Positions 55,992-64,000 of a stretch of 64,000 nt of DNA are shown piece after piece. The position numbers were made by a program, and so were the translations under genes. Source of the stretch: an uncultured Microbulbifer sp. (GTDB taxonomy: Bacteria; Pseudomonadota; Gammaproteobacteria; Pseudomonadales; Cellvibrionaceae); contig NZ_CANMKV010000003.1 of the NCBI RefSeq assembly GCF_947498635.1, positions 115,785-179,784 of the forward strand, written 5' to 3'. The notes below the pieces were generated by a model that saw only the letters and a list, made by a program, of their open reading frames with translations, was not told the DNA's origin and ran no database searches. The stretch's first letter is position 1, and each line of letters begins with the position of its first letter.

Positions 55992-56337
55992 TTTCGATAG
56001 ACATTACGATTTATTACACTTCAAGAACACCATTATTTCATCTGAAAACCTAGAATGACTAACGATTCCACTTTAATCAAAACTATTTGATTATGCATCT
56101 GGTGCCAGGGAATCTCTTCTGTAAGTTCGTGTAATTGCCTGTGTTAAGTGTAAGTTCCCCTATTGGTCCTGTAATTGCCGTGTTGTTTGTTCCATAGGTC
56201 CTGTACTCAAATTTGTTCGTCTATTGCTTCATTGTTGGCTATTGGGCTGTTCGATATACTTTGCCCCTTATTTAACTTACCAGCCTGTCTGTAGCATTAA
56301 TTTGTTATGGTCTTTACAAGTGTCGTATAGCTTTGCC

Positions 56338-58968
56338 ATGGAGGCGGAATTGAACGATAAGACACGTATTGTTCGGCCGAGCGGCAATCCGCCCGGCCCA
56401 GATCAATCTAAGCAAGGACTGACAGATGATGGTGATGTAACTGTCGTCGTCCACCAAGATTCGACCGGAAAAAACGACCACCCGCGTGTTCGTGGAGCTC
56501 AAGCGATTCTGCCATCTGCTGCAGCTGGCTTTGATGCCGACGCTACGGTGTTTAATCCGGCACCCCGCAAGAAGGCCAGACAAAATAAGATCCGCGGTCA
56601 GCTTTCTGGCGGAATCCCTGCAAATCCCTTGGATACCCCGGATTCCTTTGAACCGCTACCTTCTGGTGCTGTGACCAAAACCGTGATCAAGGGCCGATTT
56701 GAGCTGGATAAGCTTCTCGGGGTTGGCGGGATGGGAGCGGTCTACAAAGCCCTTGACCGCCGCAAACTGGAGGCCAATGACAGCGAGCCCTACGTGGCAA
56801 TTAAGCTGTTGAATGACGATTTCCAGAAACATCCGGATGCCTTTATCTCCCTGCAACGGGAAGCGCGAAAATCTCAAACACTCGCCCATCCCAATATTGT
56901 AACGGTCTACGATTTCGACCGCGATGGCGATAGGGTCTTCATGACCATGGAGTTCCTTGAAGGTGCTCCGCTTGACAAGCTTTTGCGCGAACACGCCGAT
57001 GTGGGTCTTGAACCCGAAAGAGCTCGATCAGTTTTTTCGGATATTTGCCAGGCCCTGATTTACGCGCACTCTCATAAAATCGTCCACTCAGACTTCAAGC
57101 CCGGCAATATTTTTGTAACCAGTAAAAAGGGGACAAAGGTCTTCGACTTTGGTATTGCCCGAGCAGTGTCAGAGGGTGGGATTGCGAATAAAACAGGTGA
57201 GACAACCCTCTTTGATGCTGGCAGCTTGGGGGCCCTGACTCCAGCTTATGCCAGCTATGAAATGCTTAAGGGGGGCGAGCCAGCGCCTTCAGACGATGTC
57301 TACGCACTGGGTTGTGTGGCCTATGAGCTGTTTTGTGGCCGCCATCCTTATGACAAGGTTCCGGCCGATAAGGCTCTAGAGAAAAAATTAAAACCCAAAC
57401 GCATCAAGGCCTTAAACCGTCGCGAGTGGAGAGCGCTTGAAGCTGCCCTGGAGCTCAAACGAGAAGAGCGTACCGATACCGTCGAAAAATTCGTCCAGGC
57501 ATTTTTTGTCAGCAATACCTGGAAGTGGGTTTTGGGTGGTGCTTTCGCGATGATGTTGGTAGCTGGAGGCGTGGGCTATGGCCACCTAGAACAGCAGAAC
57601 ACCGCGGAGCAGGAGAGGGTAAAAGTAGAGTTGGAGCAAAAACTGCAGCATGAGCTGCTACAGCGGAGAATTAGCGATAAGAAGGAAGCAATTAGCCGTT
57701 TATTAGCCCTAAGTATCCTCACGCCGGCCTGGGAGAAAGACCTCCGACTTGAGTTAAAGGAGTACTCGGAACTTAATCCCAGCGATGAGACGTTTCTCGA
57801 TACCTCCCGCCGTGAGATTTCTGAACTCTTTTTAGCGGCCGCTACAGGCCAGTTAAATTTGGGTAACTTGGATCAAGCTGACTCAATGCTCGAAAGTGCT
57901 GCCAGCTGGTATGGCGTATCCAATCAAGCGGCTGCGATTAAATCCCAGTTAGATACTGATCGGGAAAACTTACGCGCTCGCCTGGAAGCCGAACGCCTGG
58001 AAGCTGAGCGCGAAGCAGAGCGTATTCGTTTGGCAGAAGAGAGAGCAGAGCGCCGCCGTCTGGCCTCCATTAAGAATAAGCAAGTTGATACCGTGTTGGC
58101 CAATATGGAAGCCGCCCTTACCTGTGGCTTTGATATGAATATCGCCACAGTGGGGGCCCAGCTTTCACAGCTGGCAAAGCTGGATAGCGTTAAAGCCAGG
58201 AAGATTCGTCCGGTTGTAGGTGAGGAGCTGAATACATGTGCCACCAAGCTGGGAGCAGAAGACCCGGTAAGGACTGAAGCGTTGGTCGATGAATTCAGGG
58301 CACTTCTCCCCGGTTACCAGCCTCTCAAAGAGTTCAAACTCGATTTTTGTGGCCACCTAGCGCCAGGTAGTGGCGGAAGGGGGGATCGATACAGCTGCCG
58401 GGATCGTCTTGTCGATGGTACCAAGGGGCCGGCTCTCGTGGTTATCAGAGGGGTGAGTGGCAGGCCTCTGGCAGTGGGTAAGTATGAAGTGAGCAAGCGC
58501 GATTTCGAATATTTTTGTAGTGCCACCAAACAATGTGGACATCTTGATATTGCTGCTGGAGAGTTACCTGCTAACGGTTTAACACTCAAAGATGCAGAAG
58601 AATACCTCAGCTGGTTATCTGATGAGACTGGTTACACTTATCGCCTTCCTTCAGAACAGGAGTGGTTTGCTGCTGCCAGTGCGAATGGCCAGGAAGAGGT
58701 GGCCGATAGAAATTGCCATTTAAAGTATGGTGGTATCGAGAAAGGTGCCGAGCTAGTGCCTGCACATGATGGTTCCGTAAACCGGTTTGGGTTGGTCAAT
58801 GCTGTGGGTAATGTCCAGGAGTGGGCGCTAGGGACTGAAGGAGAGCTGCTCGCACTCGGTGGTAACCGCCAGGATCCCATGAGCCGTTGTCTCGCAACCA
58901 CCAAACGACTTCATAATGGGCTCGCAGATCCATTGACAGGTTTTCGCATTGTAAGAGATGTGAACTAA
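56338..58968 (+). CDS. ppkA: T6SS-linked Ser/Thr kinase fused to a formylglycine-enzyme-like domain
   Basis: An 876-residue protein. The kinase domain (about 119-380) has the glycine loop LLGVGGMGAVYKA, VAIKLL lysine, HSDFKPGN at 250 (HRD replaced by HSD) and FDFGIAR. A single membrane helix (about 395-416) follows. A coiled-coil region rich in Glu/Arg (LEAERLEAEREAERIRLAEE) lies at about 540-590. The C-terminal domain (about 700-876) is of the SUMF1/FGE type: VGKYEVSKRDFEYFC, YRLPSEQEWFAAA, VGNVQEWALG, TGFRIVRD. PpkA-type kinases phosphorylate the FHA protein to trigger T6SS. The start is ATG 56338; an upstream extension from TTG 56224 is unlikely. Confidence 0.9.
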   Translation: MEAELNDKTRIVRPSGNPPGPDQSKQGLTDDGDVTVVVHQDSTGKNDHPRVRGAQAILPSAAAGFDADATVFNPAPRKKARQNKIRGQLSGGIPANPLDTPDSFEPLPSGAVTKTVIKGRFELDKLLGVGGMGAVYKALDRRKLEANDSEPYVAIKLLNDDFQKHPDAFISLQREARKSQTLAHPNIVTVYDFDRDGDRVFMTMEFLEGAPLDKLLREHADVGLEPERARSVFSDICQALIYAHSHKIVHSDFKPGNIFVTSKKGTKVFDFGIARAVSEGGIANKTGETTLFDAGSLGALTPAYASYEMLKGGEPAPSDDVYALGCVAYELFCGRHPYDKVPADKALEKKLKPKRIKALNRREWRALEAALELKREERTDTVEKFVQAFFVSNTWKWVLGGAFAMMLVAGGVGYGHLEQQNTAEQERVKVELEQKLQHELLQRRISDKKEAISRLLALSILTPAWEKDLRLELKEYSELNPSDETFLDTSRREISELFLAAATGQLNLGNLDQADSMLESAASWYGVSNQAAAIKSQLDTDRENLRARLEAERLEAEREAERIRLAEERAERRRLASIKNKQVDTVLANMEAALTCGFDMNIATVGAQLSQLAKLDSVKARKIRPVVGEELNTCATKLGAEDPVRTEALVDEFRALLPGYQPLKEFKLDFCGHLAPGSGGRGDRYSCRDRLVDGTKGPALVVIRGVSGRPLAVGKYEVSKRDFEYFCSATKQCGHLDIAAGELPANGLTLKDAEEYLSWLSDETGYTYRLPSEQEWFAAASANGQEEVADRNCHLKYGGIEKGAELVPAHDGSVNRFGLVNAVGNVQEWALGTEGELLALGGNRQDPMSRCLATTKRLHNGLADPLTGFRIVRDVN

Positions 58969-59041
58969 TAATTGATAAGCCGGCTCTTGCCAATAATAAG
59001 ATTTGGGCTGGCACAATAAATAAAATTTATGTGGGGGAGTT

Positions 59042-61030
59042 ATGCTTGGGCTTAGAAAAAGTAAGTTAGCGCTGTTTGTGGGCGCAGGCTTCCTGCTTAC
59101 AAACTTTCCGGTTTATGCCCAGGAGGAGGATGGATCTAGTTTTCGTAGCCGTGTTAGGCAGGCATTCGATCAGGATACGCCGACGGTCAATGAGGCAGAC
59201 GTTACTAAAGACTTTTTACAGCGTACCTACGAAGCGGAAGACCCCAATCTTAATACTGAAATTCCCGAGATTTCCCAGCGCAATCAAGGACCGCGGATTA
59301 CGGTAAAACAATTTAAATTCCATAGACTAGAAGAGTATCCGGAATTTGGTATTGAGCGCCAGGTTATCGAAGGGATGGCCGAAGAGCTCCGTATAAAGTT
59401 TATGCAAGAGGATAAAATTGTTGCCAGTGGTTATACCGTAGATAACCTTGAAGAACTTGCGGTATTGCTGGGTAATATGAAAGCTCAGTTTAATCCCGGT
59501 GGTCTCGGCCCTGCAGAGCTAAAGAAGCTCGTCAGCGTCATTGAGAAGCAAAATAAAGAGCGTGGCTTAAGCTACGCCGATTTAGAAGAAATCGCGGCAG
59601 AACTGACAAACTTTTATCGCCGCCAAGGCCTTTTTCTGGCTCAAGTGCAAATACCGGCTCAAGATGTGGAAGGTGGTGTGGTAACTCTTACTGTCCAAGA
59701 AGGGTTGTTAGGGCAAGTTGTAGCCGAAGATAATAATAAATATGCCTTAGATCAGCTTGCAAAACCCTTTGAGGATCAACAGGGAAAGCTGGTTAATCAC
59801 GATAACATTGAGGAAGGGCTTTATCTTCTAAATGACCTTCCCGGTTTGAATGTTACCGGATATTTTAGTGCTGGTGAAAACCCCGGCGAAACCAAACTGA
59901 ACTTGAAGGTACGTGACGCCAGCACTTGGAAAACGTCCTTCCGGGCTGATAACCACGGATCTGCCTATACCGGTGATCAGAGATTCTATACGACGGTAGA
60001 CTGGCTAAACCCATTGGGAGTCGGTGATGCCCTGACTATTGGTTACTTGAAATCAACCAACGTTACAGATTTTGATTCTGATTTTGGTTCTGATCTTGGT
60101 CAGTTAAGATATAGCCTTCCGCTATTTGGTCCGCGCACTAGGCTCCAGTTTTCTGCCGATTACAACGACTTTATTTTGCGTGATGTAGAGGATCCAGATA
60201 ATCCTCTTAATGTACTCGATATTCACGGGGACAATACCAGCTACGCAATGACAATTGATCATAAATTCCGTCGCTCCAGGGATTTCAATTTCACGGGCTC
60301 ATTTGGTCTTACCGAGAAGAAATCAAATTTACGAGCAATTACCAAGTTTGATGAGCCTGGTGATCATGTCTATGGTGGAGAGTTCGGTTTTTATATGGAC
60401 CACTTATCCAGTGGTTCTATTTCCATGCTCAATATATTAAGTACCAGTGTGCAATACGGCGAGCATCAGAGAGATTTGGAGGAAGTGTTGCAGGCGGCAC
60501 GTGGAGATCACTTTACCAAGGTTTCCTTAAATAGCAGTTCACTGCTATTTCTACCGATGCCCTTCACTAATGACCAATCCCGATTAATTTTTAAAAGCCG
60601 TGCACAACACAGCGATAACCCCTTGCCAGCTTTTGAGCAAATGTCATTGGGTGGCGCCAACGGTGTGCGAGCATTCGATGTTCGGGATTTCTCCGCTGAT
60701 AGCGCAGGACTTTTATCTGCCGAATGGTATCCAAGTTTTCCCGAAGTGGTGAATCCAATCCTATTTGGCCGGCGCTTGAACGATATGGTGCAAGTCGCCC
60801 TCTTTGCCGATGTGGGCTACGGCATTGTAAATAACTACAAAGATGGAAAAGAAGATGACTGGGCGAGGCTCGCCGGTGGTGGCCTTCTATTAAAGTTCAG
60901 TTGGAATGAATCTTTCTCCAGCAAAGTCTCCGTGGGTTGGCCTATTGAGAAAGCTTCCTCGATTGAGGGCACTGGGGAAAATATAGATCAGCCCATGGTC
61001 TACGCCGATTTTTCCATATTTTATAATTAA
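59042..61030 (+). CDS. Two-partner secretion outer-membrane transporter (TpsB, FhaC/ShlB type)
   Basis: TpsB transporters export TpsA exoproteins across the outer membrane. The 662-residue protein has a signal peptide (cleavage near YAQEED), POTRA-type domains (about 85-290, ending in FYRRQGLFLAQVQIPAQDVEGG and VTLTVQEGLLGQVV), and a C-terminal barrel (about 300-662) that ends in aromatic FSIFYN. The LGGANGVRAFDVRD motif matches the conserved L6 loop of TpsB/Omp85 proteins. The first POTRA appears to carry an unusually long helical insertion. ATG 59042 follows GGGGAG. The TpsA gene starts 59 bases downstream. Confidence 0.93.
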   Translation: MLGLRKSKLALFVGAGFLLTNFPVYAQEEDGSSFRSRVRQAFDQDTPTVNEADVTKDFLQRTYEAEDPNLNTEIPEISQRNQGPRITVKQFKFHRLEEYPEFGIERQVIEGMAEELRIKFMQEDKIVASGYTVDNLEELAVLLGNMKAQFNPGGLGPAELKKLVSVIEKQNKERGLSYADLEEIAAELTNFYRRQGLFLAQVQIPAQDVEGGVVTLTVQEGLLGQVVAEDNNKYALDQLAKPFEDQQGKLVNHDNIEEGLYLLNDLPGLNVTGYFSAGENPGETKLNLKVRDASTWKTSFRADNHGSAYTGDQRFYTTVDWLNPLGVGDALTIGYLKSTNVTDFDSDFGSDLGQLRYSLPLFGPRTRLQFSADYNDFILRDVEDPDNPLNVLDIHGDNTSYAMTIDHKFRRSRDFNFTGSFGLTEKKSNLRAITKFDEPGDHVYGGEFGFYMDHLSSGSISMLNILSTSVQYGEHQRDLEEVLQAARGDHFTKVSLNSSSLLFLPMPFTNDQSRLIFKSRAQHSDNPLPAFEQMSLGGANGVRAFDVRDFSADSAGLLSAEWYPSFPEVVNPILFGRRLNDMVQVALFADVGYGIVNNYKDGKEDDWARLAGGGLLLKFSWNESFSSKVSVGWPIEKASSIEGTGENIDQPMVYADFSIFYN

Positions 61031-61088
61031 TTATTCAGAATTCATCGATAGCTGAAGCTGACCTGACCGCTCTATGCAAGGTACCGGT

Positions 61089-64000
61089 ATGAAAGCCAAA
61101 AAAAATACTCTTGAACTGAAAAAACTGACTTCTGCAATCAAGGTATCCCGCTTAGCGTATGCTGGCATGTTTGCCGGGCTCTTAAGCCCCCTGGCACATG
61201 CGGGCCCGGAAGGCGGTGTGGTAACCGGTGGTAGTGGCACAATCGATATAAATGGTACCACCACCACAATCGATCAAAATACCGATCTGCTCTCTATCGA
61301 CTGGGATTCGTTTAACTTAAGTGCTGAAGAGCTGGTTAAGTTCCTTCAACCAAATACTTCCTCGGTCGTACTAAACCGAATATTGGATCAGAGCGCCAGT
61401 ACGATTCATGGATCTATTGAGGCCAATGGCCACGTAATTCTTGTTAATCCACGCGGAGTACTCTTTACCGAAAGTGCCACTATCAATGTCGGTGCCATTA
61501 CCGCTTCCGGACTCGATATGAGCCCGGAGGACTTTATGAATGGCGATTTTACCTTTAAGGGGGAAGAGGGCTCTGCAGGCTTTGTGGTCAATAGGGGTGT
61601 TATTAATGCGGCCAGCGCCGTATTAGTCGGCAAACAGGTCACTAACGCCTCATCGGGCCTGATCAGTGCCGAATTGGTCAGCTTGGCCGCTGCCGATGAA
61701 GCGATTCTCACCTTTGATGCGGATGGCATGATCGGCTTACAAGTCACCAAAGAGGTGATGGAAAACGACCTGGGCGTTGATAGCGCCGTTTTAAATGAGG
61801 GCAATATCGATGGTGCCCAGGTTCTCCTGGAGGCCAGTGTTTCCGGTGATTTATTTACTGCGGCAGTAAATAACGAAGGCACGATCAAAGCCCAGGGAAT
61901 CGATACCAGTGGAGGGAAAATCCGTTTATTTGGTTCCGGTTCCAGTGTCATCAATAGTGGCGAATTGCAAGCCGCAGGCACCACCGGTGGACAGGTGGTA
62001 CTCGAAGGGGATAGCGCAGAACATAGCGGTAAAATTGATGTTCGTGGTACCGCTGGACGAGGTGGCCAGGCTATGGTCCTCGGCGAAGAAGTTCTGGTTA
62101 GTGGTGCTATTGATGCGCGCGGTACGGTCGCCGGTGGTGAGATCCTAATCGGTGGGGATTATCAAGGAAAGAATTCCAAGATTCGCAATGCCAAAAAAAC
62201 CACGCTTACTGAAGATGCCCATATTGATGTCAGTGGTATAGGAGAAGGCGATGGCGGTGAGGTTATTGTTTGGGCAGATCACACCACCGAGTTTGCTGGT
62301 ACTATTTTAGCTGAATCTGGTGAGCAAGGTGGTGATGGTGGCTTTGTAGAGACTTCAGGTAAGGTTTATTTGAATCTTGGCGAAGATAGTATGTATGTCT
62401 CTACTTTGAGCTATGGCCAGGGGGTTACAGGGGAGTGGTTATTAGATCCTAATTGGCTTGATATTGTTGATAATGATAGTTGTACTACTAACTGCATGCA
62501 TGTTGGCACTCTGGTAACTGCATTAAGTTCTACAAACATTACTCTTCAAACTGGCGGAATTGATGGTTCCAATGGAACGGGAAGTATCTCAGGAGATATT
62601 TCTGATTGGGATAGTAGTTTTTCTGGTAACTCTAATGATTTTTCTAAAGGCATACGAATAAAAGCAGATTTAGAATGGAGTAGCGCTACCACGCTTACAT
62701 TGGACTCGCATAAGGGAGTAATGATACACAAAGATGCAAGTGTAAATGCCAATGGTTTAGGTAGTCTCGTTATTGAGGCAAAAGGAGATGTGACCAATAA
62801 AGGAATTATTACTGGCCTAGCTAAATTTTCGGTTAAAACAGATGGTAATTTCACCAATTATGCGGATTCAAATAATAGTTTCTCTGGCTCGATTAGAGCT
62901 GATTCAGTAAAGGTTGATGCTGGTGGTAATATTGAAAACCAAACCTCTGGTTCACAAACGGCCTCTATAATCTCAAAGAAAATAGACTTATCAGCCGGCG
63001 GGTCATTTGTTAATGATGGGAATATAAAACTTGAATATGATGATGGATCTACTGGGGTAATAAGTTTCGATAGCTTTAGTTTGAAAGTTGGTCAGGCGGG
63101 TAGTGGTTCTGATAACACATTAGGTGATATACAGTATGCAGGCACCGCTCCATTAGATGAGGTCACTTTTACAATTTCTGGTTCTGCTGGCACAGATAAA
63201 TTTACTTTGCCTGCAACAAATTACGATATTGCACTTAAGGGCAGTGAATCTTTCTCATTAGGAACTAATGGCCTAGGAGATAAACTCAGTTTTACATTTA
63301 ATGAGGTTGAGGTTGTCGATGTTGGTAGTAACAGTAGCCTTACTGGCCAAACTGCTATAGCAGATAGTTTTACGGTAGAAGCAAATTCGAATGTTGTAGT
63401 TGATGGCATCACTTTTACTGGCATTGATCGTATTACCGATGAAGGCTCTGCTACTGACCCAGAAGATTCTTTAACGAGCGAAAATAATACTGATAGTTGG
63501 ACCCTTACAGCTATCGATAATCAAGTTATTCACAACGGCATTACCATTACCGGTATTGAAAACCTCAGCGGTGGTAAATCGACGCTCAATGGCTACGTGA
63601 ATAACGGTGGCGATGATGCTGCGGATGCCTATAAGCTGGATAGCAGCGGCAATATCACTGTCGACCGTATGATCTTTGCCGGGCTCGACCGAGTTATCGC
63701 CGCCGGCAATACCGACCGGGTGGAAGCGACCGAGGTGGCTAGCAGCCGAGCTGATCTGCTGGGCGACAAGTCCTTTGAGCTGCATGACGAAAGCAGCGGC
63801 TTTACCTTTATCACCTTCACCGGCATCGAACAGGTAGTGGGCACTGGAACCATCACCGGCACCAGCGGCAGCGACAGTTTTACCGTAGCGGATGAGAGTG
63901 GCACCACCAAGGTTCGGAGCCAAAACATCGACTTTTACGGCGTCAGCAAGGTCGATGGTGGCGATGACAGCGACACCTTGGTCGGCCTGACCGATACTAA
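61089..64000 (+). CDS. Filamentous-haemagglutinin-like exoprotein (TpsA), cut by window end
   Basis: The frame stays open to the last base, so at least 970 residues are encoded and the C-terminus is outside. A signal peptide (cleavage after PLAHA, about residue 38) leads to a TPS secretion domain: TTTTIDQNTDLLSIDWDSFN, then the family box ILVNPRGVLFTESA and SSGLISAELVSLAAAD. Typical later marks are GGDGGFVETSGKVYL and GEWLLDP. From 63363 degenerate repeats appear (DSFTV, then ITFTGIDRI). ATG 61089 with AAGG seven bases upstream is preferred over ATG 61074. It pairs with the TpsB gene before it; a role in adhesion or contact-dependent action is inference. Confidence 0.92.
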   Translation, partial: MKAKKNTLELKKLTSAIKVSRLAYAGMFAGLLSPLAHAGPEGGVVTGGSGTIDINGTTTTIDQNTDLLSIDWDSFNLSAEELVKFLQPNTSSVVLNRILDQSASTIHGSIEANGHVILVNPRGVLFTESATINVGAITASGLDMSPEDFMNGDFTFKGEEGSAGFVVNRGVINAASAVLVGKQVTNASSGLISAELVSLAAADEAILTFDADGMIGLQVTKEVMENDLGVDSAVLNEGNIDGAQVLLEASVSGDLFTAAVNNEGTIKAQGIDTSGGKIRLFGSGSSVINSGELQAAGTTGGQVVLEGDSAEHSGKIDVRGTAGRGGQAMVLGEEVLVSGAIDARGTVAGGEILIGGDYQGKNSKIRNAKKTTLTEDAHIDVSGIGEGDGGEVIVWADHTTEFAGTILAESGEQGGDGGFVETSGKVYLNLGEDSMYVSTLSYGQGVTGEWLLDPNWLDIVDNDSCTTNCMHVGTLVTALSSTNITLQTGGIDGSNGTGSISGDISDWDSSFSGNSNDFSKGIRIKADLEWSSATTLTLDSHKGVMIHKDASVNANGLGSLVIEAKGDVTNKGIITGLAKFSVKTDGNFTNYADSNNSFSGSIRADSVKVDAGGNIENQTSGSQTASIISKKIDLSAGGSFVNDGNIKLEYDDGSTGVISFDSFSLKVGQAGSGSDNTLGDIQYAGTAPLDEVTFTISGSAGTDKFTLPATNYDIALKGSESFSLGTNGLGDKLSFTFNEVEVVDVGSNSSLTGQTAIADSFTVEANSNVVVDGITFTGIDRITDEGSATDPEDSLTSENNTDSWTLTAIDNQVIHNGITITGIENLSGGKSTLNGYVNNGGDDAADAYKLDSSGNITVDRMIFAGLDRVIAAGNTDRVEATEVASSRADLLGDKSFELHDESSGFTFITFTGIEQVVGTGTITGTSGSDSFTVADESGTTKVRSQNIDFYGVSKVDGGDDSDTLVGLTDT
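63363..64000 (+). repeat. Degenerate protein repeats in tpsA
   Basis: Within the tpsA frame about five units follow the scheme D-S/A-F/W/Y-x-V/L, 9-20 residues, then I/M-x-F/I-x-G-I/L/V-D/E-x-I/V. Examples: DSFTVEANSN..ITFTGIDRI, DSWTLTAIDN..ITITGIENL, DAYKLDSSGN..MIFAGLDRV, KSFELHDESS..ITFTGIEQV, DSFTVADESG..IDFYGVSKV. The repeats continue to the window edge. The reading frame is intact throughout. Confidence 0.7.

Larger units (their letters stand above)
55758..56337. promoter_or_regulatory. AT-rich divergent control region between hcp and ppkA
   Basis: 580 bases without a credible gene. It must hold the promoters of hcp (minus) and the kinase (plus). Contents seen: two direct 21-base repeats, a perfect 10-base palindrome CTGGTGCCAG at 56099-56108 that carries the repeat core in inverted form, and two copies of TGTAATTGCC (56130-56139, 56170-56179). 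No clear sigma-70 or sigma-54 promoter could be assigned. Confidence 0.6.

Noticed and set aside
56224..56337. Upstream TTG start of the kinase, adding a hydrophobic N-terminus.
   Set aside because: Translates AT-rich control DNA, has no ribosome-binding site and would put a membrane segment before the cytoplasmic kinase domain.
63471..63923. Minus-strand 150-residue open frame inside tpsA.
   Set aside because: It is the mirror of an intact, homologous plus-strand frame with a GC-rich third position pattern; no family resemblance or ribosome-binding site.

Overview
The window comes from a marine-type gammaproteobacterium. The first 21 kb follows the gene order known from Pseudomonas and relatives (psd, rhdA, rsgA | orn, queG, nnr, tsaE, amiB, mutL, miaA, hfq, hflX, hflK, hflC, hisZ, purA). 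Protein character and moderate GC (single hand-counted lines near 55%) suggest the Cellvibrionales/Microbulbifer neighbourhood; this genus-level placement is inference only. No tRNA, rRNA, CRISPR array or complete insertion sequence was seen.

Layout. 1-22.6 kb is housekeeping: the 3' end of hemE, a degenerate HD-GYP protein, phospholipid synthesis (psd), rhodanese, ribosome-assembly GTPase, oligoribonuclease, queuosine synthesis, metabolite repair, t6A synthesis, cell-wall amidase, mismatch repair, tRNA isopentenylation, Hfq, the HflX/HflK/HflC group, hisZ and purA, then a hemolysin-III-like membrane protein and a lytic transglycosylase. 22.6-27.6 kb, on the minus strand, holds a zinc deacylase-like protein, an Rhs protein without a toxin tip, and a PP2C phosphatase.

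27.8-59 kb is a complete type VI secretion system (T6SS). A promoter-proximal transposase-like gene lacking its catalytic histidines leads into a fused TssB-TssC-like gene, tagH(fha), tssJ, tssK, tssL, tssM, tagF, an unusual pair (a SapC-family protein and a DcrB-like two-domain protein), tssA, tssB, tssC, a second TssC-like gene, tssE, tssF, tssG and clpV(tssH). Facing it on the minus strand are hcp, vgrG, a small helper-like gene and PAAR, followed by a divergent Ser/Thr kinase fused to a formylglycine-enzyme-like domain. All 13 core Tss components plus PAAR are present. The post-translational switch (PpkA kinase, PppA phosphatase, FHA protein, TagF) is also complete, with kinase and phosphatase at opposite ends. 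No recognisable toxin-immunity pair is seen.

59-64 kb holds a two-partner secretion pair: a TpsB/FhaC-type outer-membrane transporter and a large filamentous-haemagglutinin-like TpsA exoprotein that runs off the window and is open to the last base.

The most unusual points are three sheath-large-subunit-like genes in one cluster, the SapC/DcrB-like insertion, the toxin-less Rhs next to pppA, the HUH-less transposase relative, paired direct repeats between hcp and ppkA, and a sharp base-composition break with degenerate repeats inside tpsA.
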